Part shown: positions 34,304 through 42,916 of the stretch, piece by piece
Numbering within the stretch: position 1 is the first letter of the stretch
How the letters are laid out: each line of letters begins with the position of its first letter
Made by a program: the position numbers and the translations under genes
Origin: Flavobacteriaceae bacterium
GTDB lineage: Bacteria; Bacteroidota; Bacteroidia; Flavobacteriales; Flavobacteriaceae
NCBI GenBank assembly: GCA_014075215.1
Contig: CP046177.1
Coordinates: 1,922,501-1,986,500, forward strand
Length of the DNA: 64,000 nucleotides
Direction of reading: 5' to 3'
Notes under the pieces: model-generated
Seen by the model: the letters and a program-made list of their open reading frames with translations, nothing else
Databases searched by the model: none
Told to the model about the DNA's origin: nothing

Positions 34304-35299
34304 TTATGCAGCAAATTTAAAAGTATCTACATAGGGTGTTTGTCGTTTGACAACGGCAAACACTCTTGCTATTAATTTGTTTCTAATAATGTTAACGGTA
34401 CTCATTTTACTTTTGCCTTGTTTTATTCTTTTATGATAGTATAATTTCATTTCTGGGTTATGTTGTATAGCAGAAATAGCGCACATATTAATAATTGCTT
34501 TCAATTTTTTATTAGCCAAATGAGAGACTTTTGTACGTCCTTTAATACTAGTTCCAGATTGGTAAGGAAAAGGAGCAACACCACAATAAGAGGCAAACTT
34601 TCTCCAGTTTTCAAATTTTGAAAAATTGTCAGTAAACACAATCATCATTATAGCAGTTTGCATTCCTATACCTTTAACACTAGTAACAAGTTTATAGGTT
34701 TCTTTTAACATTATATTTTGGTCAATAATAGCTTGCATTTGAGTATTAATCTTGTGTATTTGTTTGGTTAGTTCTGCAATCATTTTTTGTTGAACGTCAA
34801 AGATTATTTTATACTCTTTTGCTTTATAAATTCTTTTTTGTTCTTTCAAAGTAACTTTAAAACCAGCTCTTTGTTTGTTAAGTTTTGTCCTTAAAGATAA
34901 GAGACTTTTTAGTTGTAATATACTTCTTTTAGGTAGCTTACTGGGTTTAAGTTCTTCTTTTAATCGATACCCATATAGAGCAATGCGTTTGGCATCAATT
35001 TGGTCATCCTTTCCACGAGCAATACCAATAGATCTTTTAATTTCTAAACCAGAAGCTATGAAAAAAGATAATTTTTGTTCAGTTAAAGACACAGATAATA
35101 AATGAGAGTACATTCCTGTATGTTCAAATACAAACATGGTTTCTTCTTTAGAGAAAGACGAATTTTTAAAACTCCACTTTAGCATTAATTTAAATCCAGA
35201 TTTACTGTTCTCAAACTGTTGAACAATTTGTTTAGAATAGATACAAACATCAATTAATAATTTACTGACATCGATTCCGATAATTTCATTTGTTTTCAT
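34304..35299 (-). CDS. IS110-family DEDD transposase (bridge-RNA-type recombinase)
   Basis: 331 aa. The N-terminal RuvC-like domain starts EIIGIDVSKLLIDVCIY (first Asp), with Glu in MFVFEHTGMYSH and the Asp pair in GIARGKDDQIDAKRIALYGY. The coiled-coil middle is followed by the transposase_20 domain with the catalytic Ser region FASYCGVAPFPYQSGTSIKG. This is full length for the family. IS110 recombinases act with a structured RNA encoded in the element to choose donor and target sites. ATG 35299 gives MKTNEIIGIDVSK, as expected. Confidence 0.95.
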   Translation of the reverse strand: MKTNEIIGIDVSKLLIDVCIYSKQIVQQFENSKSGFKLMLKWSFKNSSFSKEETMFVFEHTGMYSHLLSVSLTEQKLSFFIASGLEIKRSIGIARGKDDQIDAKRIALYGYRLKEELKPSKLPKRSILQLKSLLSLRTKLNKQRAGFKVTLKEQKRIYKAKEYKIIFDVQQKMIAELTKQIHKINTQMQAIIDQNIMLKETYKLVTSVKGIGMQTAIMMIVFTDNFSKFENWRKFASYCGVAPFPYQSGTSIKGRTKVSHLANKKLKAIINMCAISAIQHNPEMKLYYHKRIKQGKSKMSTVNIIRNKLIARVFAVVKRQTPYVDTFKFAA

Positions 35300-35324
35300 A
35301 ATTTTGTAATTAGATATTAATAAT

Positions 35325-35463
35325 AGTTACTTAAACTAAGACCTTTAATAAGGGCAGAAACTGAAATTCTATATGGTTCTAAGTAACTTTTAAAAAGAAC
35401 GGAGACTAATACGGGGGATGGCTCTAAAAAGCTAGCTGGCCGCTAAAGTTCACTCCGTTCTTT
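35325..35463 (-). ncRNA. Candidate IS110 bridge RNA (two stem-loops)
   Basis: In the 5' non-coding end of the element, minus strand, two consecutive stem-loops occur. Stem 1 is 11 bp (35453-35463 with 35394-35404, AAAGAACGGAG/CTCCGTTCTTT) and encloses about 48 bases. Stem 2 is 9 bp (35380-35388 with 35325-35333, AGTTACTTA/TAAGTAACT) and encloses about 46 bases. Two large internal loops upstream of the recombinase gene is the architecture of IS110 bridge RNAs (target and donor loops). The loop-1 segment ccccgtatt is complementary to aatacgggg at the right-end/target junction (34252-34259). Confidence 0.6.
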
Positions 35464-35549
35464 TGTGTTTTTGGTTATCAACAAAATAAGAGTTATTAAC
35501 AAAGAAAAAAAGAAGCAAAAAAAGAAATTTCATCATAACTATTATGTTT

Positions 35550-37592
35550 TTATTTTAAGTAATTATTTCTATTTGCTAATCTAAAGGCTCCCGGTTTGGA
35601 AGCAATCTGGCATTTACCATTTAATTTTTGTACTCTCGATTGTATATTTTTCATACCGATGCCTTTTTTTCGTTTACGGGTATCGAAACCGATCCCGTCG
35701 TCTTTTATCAGCAAAACCATTTGCTCGTTAGCTATAGAAAAATCCAGTACTACCTGACCCGCCTGTGCGTGTTTGACAATATTTTGCAGCGATTCCTGGA
35801 CAATTCGGTATACATTCACTTTTATGACTTCATTTATTTTTTTCCAGGAGACTTTTTTATCCGTGATCAATTCAAACTCAAAACCGCCAATAGTGCTTTT
35901 GTCTTTTAACAACTGATTGATGATACTTGTAAAATTGATTTCCGCACTGTTAAAATGTACATTCAACTGGTGAGATACATCCCGTATTTCCTTTTCAATA
36001 TCTTGTAATTCGTCTAAAAAAAACCGGTGTTGTTGTTTGGTAGCGTCATCTACGGTAAGGTCTAAAAAGCCCAGTCCCATTCGCGTACCGAAAAGCCTTC
36101 CCAAAATACCGTCGTGGAGTTCCTGGGAAATTCTATTGCGTTCCTGTGCTTTTTCCTCTTCTAGGATGGCCTGCTGTTTTAGTGTTAACAAATATACCTG
36201 TTCATTGGCTTTTTGTTGCTCTGCTTCCAGGAGCAGTTTCTCATTTTTGGATTTTTGCACCTTTAAGAAATAAAACAGCGAAAGAATCAGCGTAAGCCCA
36301 ATACCGGAACCGGTAATCCACGCTTTTTGCTGAGACAGGCGTTTGGTTTCTTCAATATACTCGTCCGTTTCATAGGCAATACGAGTAAACTTGTTCTGAA
36401 TTTTACGTTCTACACTGATTAAACTGTCATTAAATTGGATATACCTGTCCAGGTATTTCTTGGTGTTTTTGGGGTCTAGGTTGGCTAGTTGTTGTAGAGA
36501 TCTTAGGTAATCTCTTCCGTTATTTATTTTTTTAGCTAATACATTTGCTTCTTTAGCATATTTTAAAGCTTTTATTGTATCTTTAATGTAAGTATAATAC
36601 TCTGATAAACGAATTTTATTGATTAGCACCCCCGTATTATTGTGAGTACTATCTCTTATCTCTAAAGCTATTAACATATCTTTTTCTACATTTAAAGTAT
36701 CACCGAGCATTAATTTAGCATAGGCCCTGTTATCAATAACCCGGGCATAATTTTCAATTAACTTGTTTTCACTTAAAGATTTGTTAAAATATATAATGGC
36801 TGTCTTATAATCTCTTTTTTTAATGTAAGTAACTCCAATATTATTAAGACTAACTGCATAATGATTCTCTTTATTTTCAACTTTTTCCAGATATTCCAAA
36901 GCTTTTTGATGATAAAACAAGGCTCTATCATATTCATAAATATCATTTTGCAATAAAGCTAACCTGTTATAACATCTATAAAGGAATAAATTATTCTTTA
37001 AAATTTTAAATTTTTTAATGGCTTCTATTGTCAAGACTTCACTTCCATTATAATCTCGATAACGTGCTTTTATAAAAGACATCGAAAACAACATTCTGCC
37101 GGTTTCATAGTTGCTATTAATTTTATTAAAGTAATTATAGGCAGTATTATAATGAAAATACGCTTGATCATATGCTTCTCTATCGAAAAAATCAAATGCA
37201 TAATTCCAATGTGCATCTGCAATGGCAAAGGAATCTTTCAATTTGTAGGCAAGATCTAACGTTTCTTTATTGATCTTTTTAAACTGTACAGTATCTTTTA
37301 GTTGATAAAATCGATAGGCAATGGTACTTAGGTTTTTTGCTTTTGTATGCTGTTCGGGTACCGATTGTAGTGCTTCGTAGGCCTTGTGTAGAAATGTTTT
37401 TTGCCTATCATTCGTATAGTTTTTATTTTTGGCCGCTTTGATCCATAGCGTAATACTGTCGTTCTTACTTTCTGACAGCAGGGTGTTGGATGCTGTAAAA
37501 GCGTGTGCATCCAACAAATAAGCTACCATAAAAAAAGGCAAAACAATTTTTATTAGCAATGTGTGTTTCAAATGTTGACGGTTAGTTAACAC
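35550..37592 (-). pseudogene. TPR-containing sensor histidine kinase, C-terminus replaced by IS110 sequence
   Basis: 680 aa as it now reads. Signal-like N-terminus, about seven TPR-type repeats (e.g. RALFYHQKALEYLEKV, YKTAIIYFNKSLSENKLI), one transmembrane helix (ITGSGIGLTLILSLFYFLKV), then a HisKA_3 dimerisation domain with the phospho-His in NRISQELHDGILGRLFG, and an HATPase with RIVQESLQNIVKHA, DDGIGFD and KGIGMKNIQSRV. After IASKPG the native tail (GTTIHIHIPIVSS, stop) is found only beyond the IS at about 34255-34212; the present tail AFRLANRNNYLK is IS-encoded. The last beta strand of the ATPase domain is thus lost and kinase activity is doubtful. It formed a two-component operon with the response regulator at 33541-34215. 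Confidence 0.85.
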
Positions 37593-37654
37593 AAATTTAT
37601 AAAAAAAAGCCTTTAGTTAAAAACCAAAAGCTTGAAGTTAAGAAAATAGAAGTA

Positions 37655-37840
37655 TTACTCTCCTTTCTCTCCACCATTTCCATCTCCACCTTCACCACCG
37701 GTAAATCCGTTAACATCTGTACCTTCAGTGTTTTCAATGGAGTCCAGTACCAACTCATCGTTTTCATCGATGAGATCTGTACAAGAGCTTATGCTGATTG
37801 ATAAAATGAATATCATTAAAATTAGTTTTAAAGTTTTCAT
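37655..37840 (-). CDS. Small lipoprotein (61 aa)
   Basis: MKTLKLILMIFILSISISSC is a complete type II signal peptide (lipid Cys20). It is followed by an acidic tail ending in Gly-rich VNGFTGGEGGDGNGGEKGE. The chosen ATG is 37840; the frame is open further upstream, but the signal peptide fixes the start. A small acidic lipoprotein directly before a TPR-sensor kinase gene recurs in Flavobacteriia and may be the ligand or partner of the sensor. It is 62 bases upstream of the kinase and probably in its operon. Confidence 0.7.
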   Translation of the reverse strand: MKTLKLILMIFILSISISSCTDLIDENDELVLDSIENTEGTDVNGFTGGEGGDGNGGEKGE

Positions 37841-37931
37841 AATTACATTTTTTAAAAATTTGACATTAGTGTCCTTTGCCGTAAATACAGCGGTTGTTTG
37901 GAAAAGAATCCTCAGATGAGTTTCAAAGGAG

Positions 37932-38153
37932 CTACCGATAAAATGGCATCCCGAATTCGTTTTCAGGGTTCCCTGCCTGTAGCTTGCAGACAAGTAGAAT
38001 TTCCGTATCGAGTGTCAGGTCAATTTCGAAATCGTATACTTCTAAGGCCTGTTTGAAGTTTTTGGATTTCCCGGAAATTCCATATCGTTTAAAATGTGGA
38101 AGCGTTTGCAATTTTTTTAACGCCGGTCCTTTATATTTATCTCTAAAATACTG
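37932..38153 (-). pseudogene. Unrecognised coding remnant, frameshifted
   Basis: An open frame of 73 codons without an ATG reads RDKYKGPALKKLQTLPHFKR, then YGISGKSKNFKQALEVYDFE, IDLTLDTEILLVCKLQAG and NPENEFGMPFYR followed by TAG (37934-37932). In the next frame the text appears to continue as FIGSSFETHLRILFQTTAVF to about 37860. The balanced composition looks like real protein, so this is probably the end of a decayed gene. I do not recognise the family. Confidence 0.35.
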
Positions 38154-38435
38154 CTATTTCAGAGAGATATCAACCTTGTTTTAGTAAACTAAATGTTTCA
38201 TTGAGTAAACGCTCTCTTTCATTTAGGATGTGCATTATTTTGTGTTCTCATAGTCTTTCTTATTTGACGTTAAGATACAAAAAATCATGGTTTTAACCTA
38301 AAAAAACAGCATTATTTTCTATATTACCATCCATATGATCCATGCGTTTAGTGTAACATTTTAGCCGTTTAATTGCATAAAAAATGCGCCTTTTCTAAGA
38401 CACCTGTTTTATGATATTTTGGAGATGAGCATCAG

Positions 38436-38564
38436 TTACTCAACAAACATTTTTTTATCACAACAAGCATCTTTATATTCCACTGTACAAAAGCCGAACA
38501 GCACTTCCGGTACTACAACATTTTTTATTTTACTATCTCGTTTCATTTTACAATCGTTTAACAT
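38436..38564 (-). CDS. Possible small Cys-rich peptide (42 aa)
   Basis: ATG 38564 to TAA 38436 reads MLNDCKMKRDSKIKNVVVPE, then VLFGFCTVEYKDACCDKKMF, VE. It has four cysteines, no signal peptide, and a short leader-like N-terminal half, reminiscent of ribosomal-peptide precursors but without a double-Gly site. A possible promoter (TTTG, 20 bases, CACCTTTG) lies upstream on the minus strand near 38650-38690. No modifying enzymes are adjacent. It may be chance. Confidence 0.22.
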   Translation of the reverse strand: MLNDCKMKRDSKIKNVVVPEVLFGFCTVEYKDACCDKKMFVE

Positions 38565-39095
38565 TTTTATAAATCGTTTTGAATTTTTAAAAAATCAAAA
38601 AAATAACCCTTTCGGAACATTTTGTTTTTTGAAAATTGCGGCGCAAAGGTGAAAACAAATTTTTTTAAAAACAAATAAAAATGAAATTAATTTACTGATA
38701 ATCAGTTATTTATGATTAATTTTGATATAGGAGATCTCTGTCCGGAAAGTATCCGGATATCGCATTTTTTCTCAACTGCCTATTTTTCAGTTGCTTGCTA
38801 TCCACTGCTTATGATTTTATATGTTTTTTCTCAACTCATTTATTTTTTAAAAAATGACCATAAAAAAACGCCCAAATTCCTTGAGCGTTTATGTATTTTA
38901 TGATGTTTTCTGTCGTATTTAGGTTAATATAATTGTTTTTAGAATACATAAAAAGCTCAAATTCCAAAAAAATTCTTTGAGAATCTCTTTAAAATCAAAT
39001 AACCCTATCATTATATGTGCTCGTATTTTTATCATAAAGCGCGCAAGTATATAAGATTTATGCATTTTGACAGGCTTTTTCCCCTTTTATATGAA
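38565..39095. other. Gene-poor AT-rich stretch
   Basis: No supported gene on either strand. Between 38685 and 38710 the text aattaatttactgataatcagt resembles the subterminal region of the IS4-family element (ttaatttactgataatcaat at 18971-18990), a hint of an old IS remnant. Confidence 0.4.
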
Positions 39096-39138
39096 AAAAG
39101 TACGGCTGAGCCGTACTTTTTGTACGGCTGAGCCGTAC
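39096..39138. repeat. Tandem pair of identical hairpins
   Basis: gtacggctgagccgtac occurs twice, at 39100-39116 and 39122-39138, a 22-base period. Each is a 7-bp stem with a TGA loop; the first is extended by A and T runs (aaaag / ctttt) and could terminate transcription in either direction. Confidence 0.75.
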
Positions 39139-39159
39139 TCGTTATTGAAAATAGCGATA

Positions 39160-39387
39160 TACATTTGACCAATGGTTTTAAGTACAAGCAAACACCATAA
39201 TTGAGAATCGGGGAATTTTATATGAAAAAAGAGGAGCACTTTTAAAGATTATACATTGCTTGTACTATACATAAGATGTTTGGAATTAAATTTTTAAGCA
39301 TTTGCATCTTTAAAGTTCTCTATAAGATTATCATACTATTTTGATAATTTTTCGAAGGAGCTGTCTAAAAAGGCAGCTTCTTTTTTT
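39160..39387 (+). ncRNA. Candidate structured RNA (about 210 nt) with -7 box and terminator
   Basis: TACATTTG at 39160-39167 is an exact TAnnTTTG box. A start near 39174 would give a transcript containing a perfect 11-bp stem AGTACAAGCAA/TTGCTTGTACT (39181-39191 with 39256-39266), a second stem AAGATG/CATCTT (39273-39278, 39305-39310) and a hairpin TTATCA/TGATAA (39328-39347). It ends in a 10-bp terminator stem GAAGGAGCTG/CAGCTTCTTT (39354-39363, 39374-39383) with a T-run to 39387. No ORF is present. The -33 box is weak. Confidence 0.5.
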
Positions 39388-39415
39388 GAATTGGTTTTTG
39401 ATGTTTGTATCTTTC
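39385..39415 (+). promoter_or_regulatory. Promoter of the DUF6503 gene
   Basis: TTTG (39385-39388), 19 bases, TATCTTTC (39408-39415), one mismatch from TAnnTTTG. It is placed 29 bases before ATG 39445 and directly after the terminator of the preceding candidate RNA. Confidence 0.6.
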
Positions 39416-39444
39416 GGGAAAGTTATAAGCCAATATAATTACTT

Positions 39445-40173
39445 ATGAAAAAAATAATCTTATGTATAGGTATCGCTATGATAGTATTTTCATGTGGAGA
39501 AGCATCAAAGAAAGAGCATTTTCCCAAAGCTTTGGATAAGGTTTTTGAAAAACATGGCGGAATTGATGCGTGGAGAAAAGCGAGTACATTATCTTTTAAC
39601 AAAGGAGAGGAAGTACATACTGTGGATTTACCGTCCAGGAGAACAGTAATACATGCACCTGGTTATTCTCTGGGATACAATGGCAAAGAAGTGTGGTTAT
39701 CTCAAAAAGATTCTGCGACTTTTAAGGGAAATCCCGAATTTTATTACAACCTGTATTTTTATTTTTATGCCATGCCTTTTGTGTTAGCTGATGACGGAAT
39801 TGTATATGAACATACAGCCCCACTGGTTTTTGAGGGGAAAGAATATCCGGGGTTTAAAATTTCATATAAAGCCAATATAGGGGTATCTCCGGATGATAAT
39901 TATTTTGTGTATTACCGTCCTGAAACGTATCAAATGGAGTGGTTGCGATACTCGGTAACCTATTTTTCCAAAAAACCGTCAGACAGTTTTAACACTATCC
40001 GCTATCATGACTGGGAAACCATTGACGGATTTCTACTTCCAAAATCACTCACCTGGTATCAAAAAAATAAAGACGGAATGCCTACGGAACCTGCTGAAGG
40101 CTCGGCTACCGAATTTTCATTAGCTATTGTAAAAAAAGCAAAATTAAAAGATGCATTTTTTGAGAAAAAATAA
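39445..40173 (+). CDS. DUF6503-family lipoprotein
   Basis: 242 aa with a type II signal peptide (lipobox VFSC, Cys17). The mature protein reads ALDKVFEKHGGIDAWRKAST, a start seen in many Bacteroidetes proteins built like outer-membrane-associated lipid or lipoprotein carriers (DUF6503). It continues with beta-rich segments (GKEYPGFKISYKANIGVSPD, YYRPETYQMEWLRYSV, WETIDGFLLPKSLTWY). The function is unknown. It is monocistronic with its own promoter. The family name is given from memory of the conserved HGGIDAW-type start. Confidence 0.75.
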   Translation: MKKIILCIGIAMIVFSCGEASKKEHFPKALDKVFEKHGGIDAWRKASTLSFNKGEEVHTVDLPSRRTVIHAPGYSLGYNGKEVWLSQKDSATFKGNPEFYYNLYFYFYAMPFVLADDGIVYEHTAPLVFEGKEYPGFKISYKANIGVSPDDNYFVYYRPETYQMEWLRYSVTYFSKKPSDSFNTIRYHDWETIDGFLLPKSLTWYQKNKDGMPTEPAEGSATEFSLAIVKKAKLKDAFFEKK

Positions 40174-40452
40174 AAGTTAGAAAGCTAGAAAAGCTTTTTA
40201 ATGAGTTTTTTTAATAAATTTTATTTATAGAACTATGGGTAAAATCTATTATAAAGGCCTTAAACTGTATTATACTACTATCATTTCCTTAAATCATTGA
40301 ATCTTTCAATTTTTTAATATCATTCAAAAACACGATCCATATTGTGTAGCGAGTTGGTAAAAAACTTCAATACTGCTCCTTTAACTTTATATTAAGAAAC
40401 AAATTGATTGTAGCAGCGTTATATAGGGTAACCAATCTTAAAACTACATCCT

Positions 40453-41556
40453 GTGTTAAAAAAATTCTTTCTCTTTTGTTCCGGTGTTGATCAAAATTTA
40501 ATTAACGATTGTTCTAACGGTGAGCAAAATAAATATGCCGGTATGGGGGCTACTGTGTTTTTTACGGCCGTAATGGCTATGCTCGCCTCGAGTTATGCAC
40601 TTTTTACTGTTTTTGACAATACCTATATTGCTATTTTCTTTGGGTTTATCTGGGGATTACTCATTTTTAATTTAGACAGATACATTATTTCAACAATTAA
40701 AAAAAGTGATTCCGGTCGGAAGGAATTCTTACAGGCATTCCCGAGAATCTTATTAGCTATCATTATTGCCATCGTTATTTCCAAACCTTTGGAATTAAAA
40801 ATCTTCGAGAAAGAAATCAACCGGGTTTTATTAACAGAGAAAAATCAAATGACCTTAGATAACAAAGCCCAAATAGCGCAGCAGTTTACTCCGGAAATAG
40901 AAGGGTTAACATCAGAAATTAATAATTTAAAATCGGAAATTGTTACAAAAGAAGCTGAAGTTAATGATCTTTATGAAACCTATATAGCCGAAGCAGAAGG
41001 AAGAAAAGGGACTAAACTTCTGGGAAAAGGACCTGTTTATAGAGAGAAAAGAGAGAAACACGATGCTGCTTTATCAGCGTTGAAGCAATTGAAGCAAAAA
41101 AATGCTGAAAAAATAGAACATCATGAAAATACTACTATAGCTTCTTTATTAGAACGTCAAAAAGAATTGGAACTAACTACACAGCCTGTCATTTCAAATT
41201 TTGATGGTTTTATGGCCAGGATCAGTGCCTTGGGAAAATTGCCATGGGTTCCATCGTTTTTTATTTTTCTATTGTTTTTAGCTATAGAAACAGCCCCCAT
41301 ATTTGTTAAGTTAATATCTTCAAAAAGCGAGTATGACTTTAAACTGGAAGATCAGGAAACGACTGTAAAAACATGGGTAAAACAACAGGTACATCAAAGA
41401 GAAGAAATGCTTAAAACGGATGTTTTTGTAAACAGCAAAGTATATACGGATTTAAAAGAAGATGAGATCTTGTACCATCACAAACGCCAAAAGGCAAATG
41501 AGCTCATGCAATTACAGGCAGATGCTTTTTTCAAAAAACAGCAGAAATTGTTGTGA
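40453..41556 (+). CDS. DUF4407 family membrane protein
   Basis: 367 aa from GTG 40453 (MLKKFFLFCSGVDQNLINDC, the family start). Four transmembrane helices are predicted: two at about 31-75 (including IAIFFGFIWGLLIFNLDRYI), one at about 95-112 (ILLAIIIAIVISKPLELKIF) and one at about 262-280 (FFIFLLFLAIETAPIFVKLI). They are separated by a long coiled-coil loop (about 125-245). The pattern GLLIFNLDRYIISTIKK and SKPLELKIFEKEI is diagnostic of DUF4407. Function unknown. The gene ends 84 bases before IS copy 4. The 279-base gap in front holds only AT-rich sequence. Confidence 0.87.
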   Translation: MLKKFFLFCSGVDQNLINDCSNGEQNKYAGMGATVFFTAVMAMLASSYALFTVFDNTYIAIFFGFIWGLLIFNLDRYIISTIKKSDSGRKEFLQAFPRILLAIIIAIVISKPLELKIFEKEINRVLLTEKNQMTLDNKAQIAQQFTPEIEGLTSEINNLKSEIVTKEAEVNDLYETYIAEAEGRKGTKLLGKGPVYREKREKHDAALSALKQLKQKNAEKIEHHENTTIASLLERQKELELTTQPVISNFDGFMARISALGKLPWVPSFFIFLLFLAIETAPIFVKLISSKSEYDFKLEDQETTVKTWVKQQVHQREEMLKTDVFVNSKVYTDLKEDEILYHHKRQKANELMQLQADAFFKKQQKLL

Positions 41557-41755
41557 TATAGTTCGTTTAAAAGTCGGAAAGTACAATAACAACCGAAATT
41601 TTGAACTTTCGAACTGTATTTATATATTTAACTTTCTTCCTTTAGTACATGACAAAAAATATAATTAATTGATTATCAGTAAATTAAATATTAAATAATT
41701 AAAATAAAGCATTGATTTTCAGTATATTAGAAGAATAACATCACTCATTTTTCTA

Positions 41756-42916
41756 ATGAAAAAAACCAATGCTTCCACTAAAAGTAGTGAATTAAATTCA
41801 GTTTTAAGTTCTCATTTCCAAGGTAAGATCAATTTGGCAAGAATCAAACTCATATCACATTTCATTATCGCCCTCTGTAAGGTACAGACAGTTACCTTTG
41901 AAAAGGTAGCCAACGCTTTTGAGACCTCAGTAGATTCGAAGTCATCACTCAGACGTATTCAAAGATTTATTGCTGATTATTCGTTGGATGGAGATTTGAT
42001 CGCTCGTCTTATATTTAGTCTCCTTCCTAAGCAAGAGGGATTGATCTTGAGTATTGATAGGACCAATTGGAAGTTTGGTCAGACCAACATCAACATTTTT
42101 AAGTTGGGAGTTGTCTATAAAGGTGTTGCCTTCCCATTAAATAGTATCAGTTCCTATTTCAATATTTAGTTGGGAGTTGTCTATAAAGGTGTTGCCTTCC
42201 CATTGTTATTTACTATGTTAGATAAGCCAGGGAACTCTAACAGTCAGGAGCGTATTGATCTTGTGAATCGTTTCATAAGACTTTTTGGCAAAGATGTTAT
42301 TAAATCCATTGTAGCCGATAGAGAGTTTGTAGGTAATCATTGGTTGGATTTCTTGAATACAAATGGAATCAAATATTATATCCGCATTCGAAACAACTTT
42401 AAGGTAGAGCTTCCTGATAAGAACAAAACCATCAAAGTATTTCACTTGTTTAATCCACATAAGATCAATGAGTTTGTGTATTATCCTAAAATTGTACGTG
42501 TTAATGGTCAGCTTTGTTTCCTTTCCGGATGCAAGTTGTACCCAAAAAATGGAAAGCCTGATTTCTTAATCATTGTATCGTTCAACGCTCCTGATAAGGC
42601 CTTTGAACAATACAAAGAACGATGGCAGATAGAGATGTGTTTTAAAGCAATGAAAGCCAGTGGCTTTGATATTGAAAACACACACCTGCAAGATATTAAG
42701 CGTATTGAAAAATTAGTACTGTTTGTAATGATGGCTTTCGTATGGTGTTACAAAGTTGGTATATATTTACATCAGATTAAGCCTATCAAAATAAAAAAGC
42801 ATGGAAGAATGGCTAAAAGCATATTCAAATATGGATTAGATTATATCGCTTCTGTGCTATTAAACCCTGTAAATCAAAACAATATGAACTTGACTAAATT
42901 TTTGTCATGTACTTAG
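41756..42916 (+). pseudogene. IS4-family transposase with in-frame stop in the filler (copy 4)
   Basis: Same gene as in copies 2 and 3 but interrupted. Translation from ATG 41756 runs through SIDRTNW and the first LGVVYKGVAFP, then LNSISSYFNI and TAG at 42167-42169. The remaining 248 codons, with the second catalytic Asp and the YKERWQIE glutamate, stay in frame after the stop. The change is confined to the 30-bp filler (42139-42168) plus isolated substitutions (Met to Lys just before the first repeat; Leu to Phe in LVLFVMM). It can only be mobilised in trans unless the stop is read through. Confidence 0.9.
42103..42204 (+). repeat. 36-bp direct repeat flanking a different 30-bp filler (copy 4)
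   Basis: Repeats at 42103-42138 and 42169-42204, the same 36-mer as in copies 2 and 3. The filler 42139-42168 (starts aaatagtatcagttcctatt) is unrelated to theirs but exactly the same length. It contains a short inverted repeat aaatag/ctattt and its last two bases complete a TAG stop with the repeat. Confidence 0.95.

Larger units (their letters stand above)
34256..35590 (-). mobile_element. IS110-family element inserted in the 3' end of the sensor kinase gene
   Basis: About 1.33 kb between the two halves of the kinase reading: the kinase side ends ...aaaccggg (near 35590) and the rest resumes as gggactaccatacatattc (from about 34254 downward). Boundaries are certain to within about ten bases; a cggg tetranucleotide is shared by both junctions. 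As usual for IS110 there are no obvious long inverted repeats. Long 5' (about 290 bp) and short 3' (about 48 bp) non-coding ends surround the transposase, the arrangement of the IS110/IS621 group. Confidence 0.85.
41641..42916 (+). mobile_element. IS4-family insertion sequence, copy 4 (1276 bp, complete)
   Basis: Ends tttagtacatgacaaaaa and tttttgtcatgtacttag; exact 9-bp duplication ctttcttcc at 41632-41640 and 42917-42925. Opposite orientation to copies 2 and 3. It is inserted in the last codons of the rhomboid gene. Confidence 0.97.
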
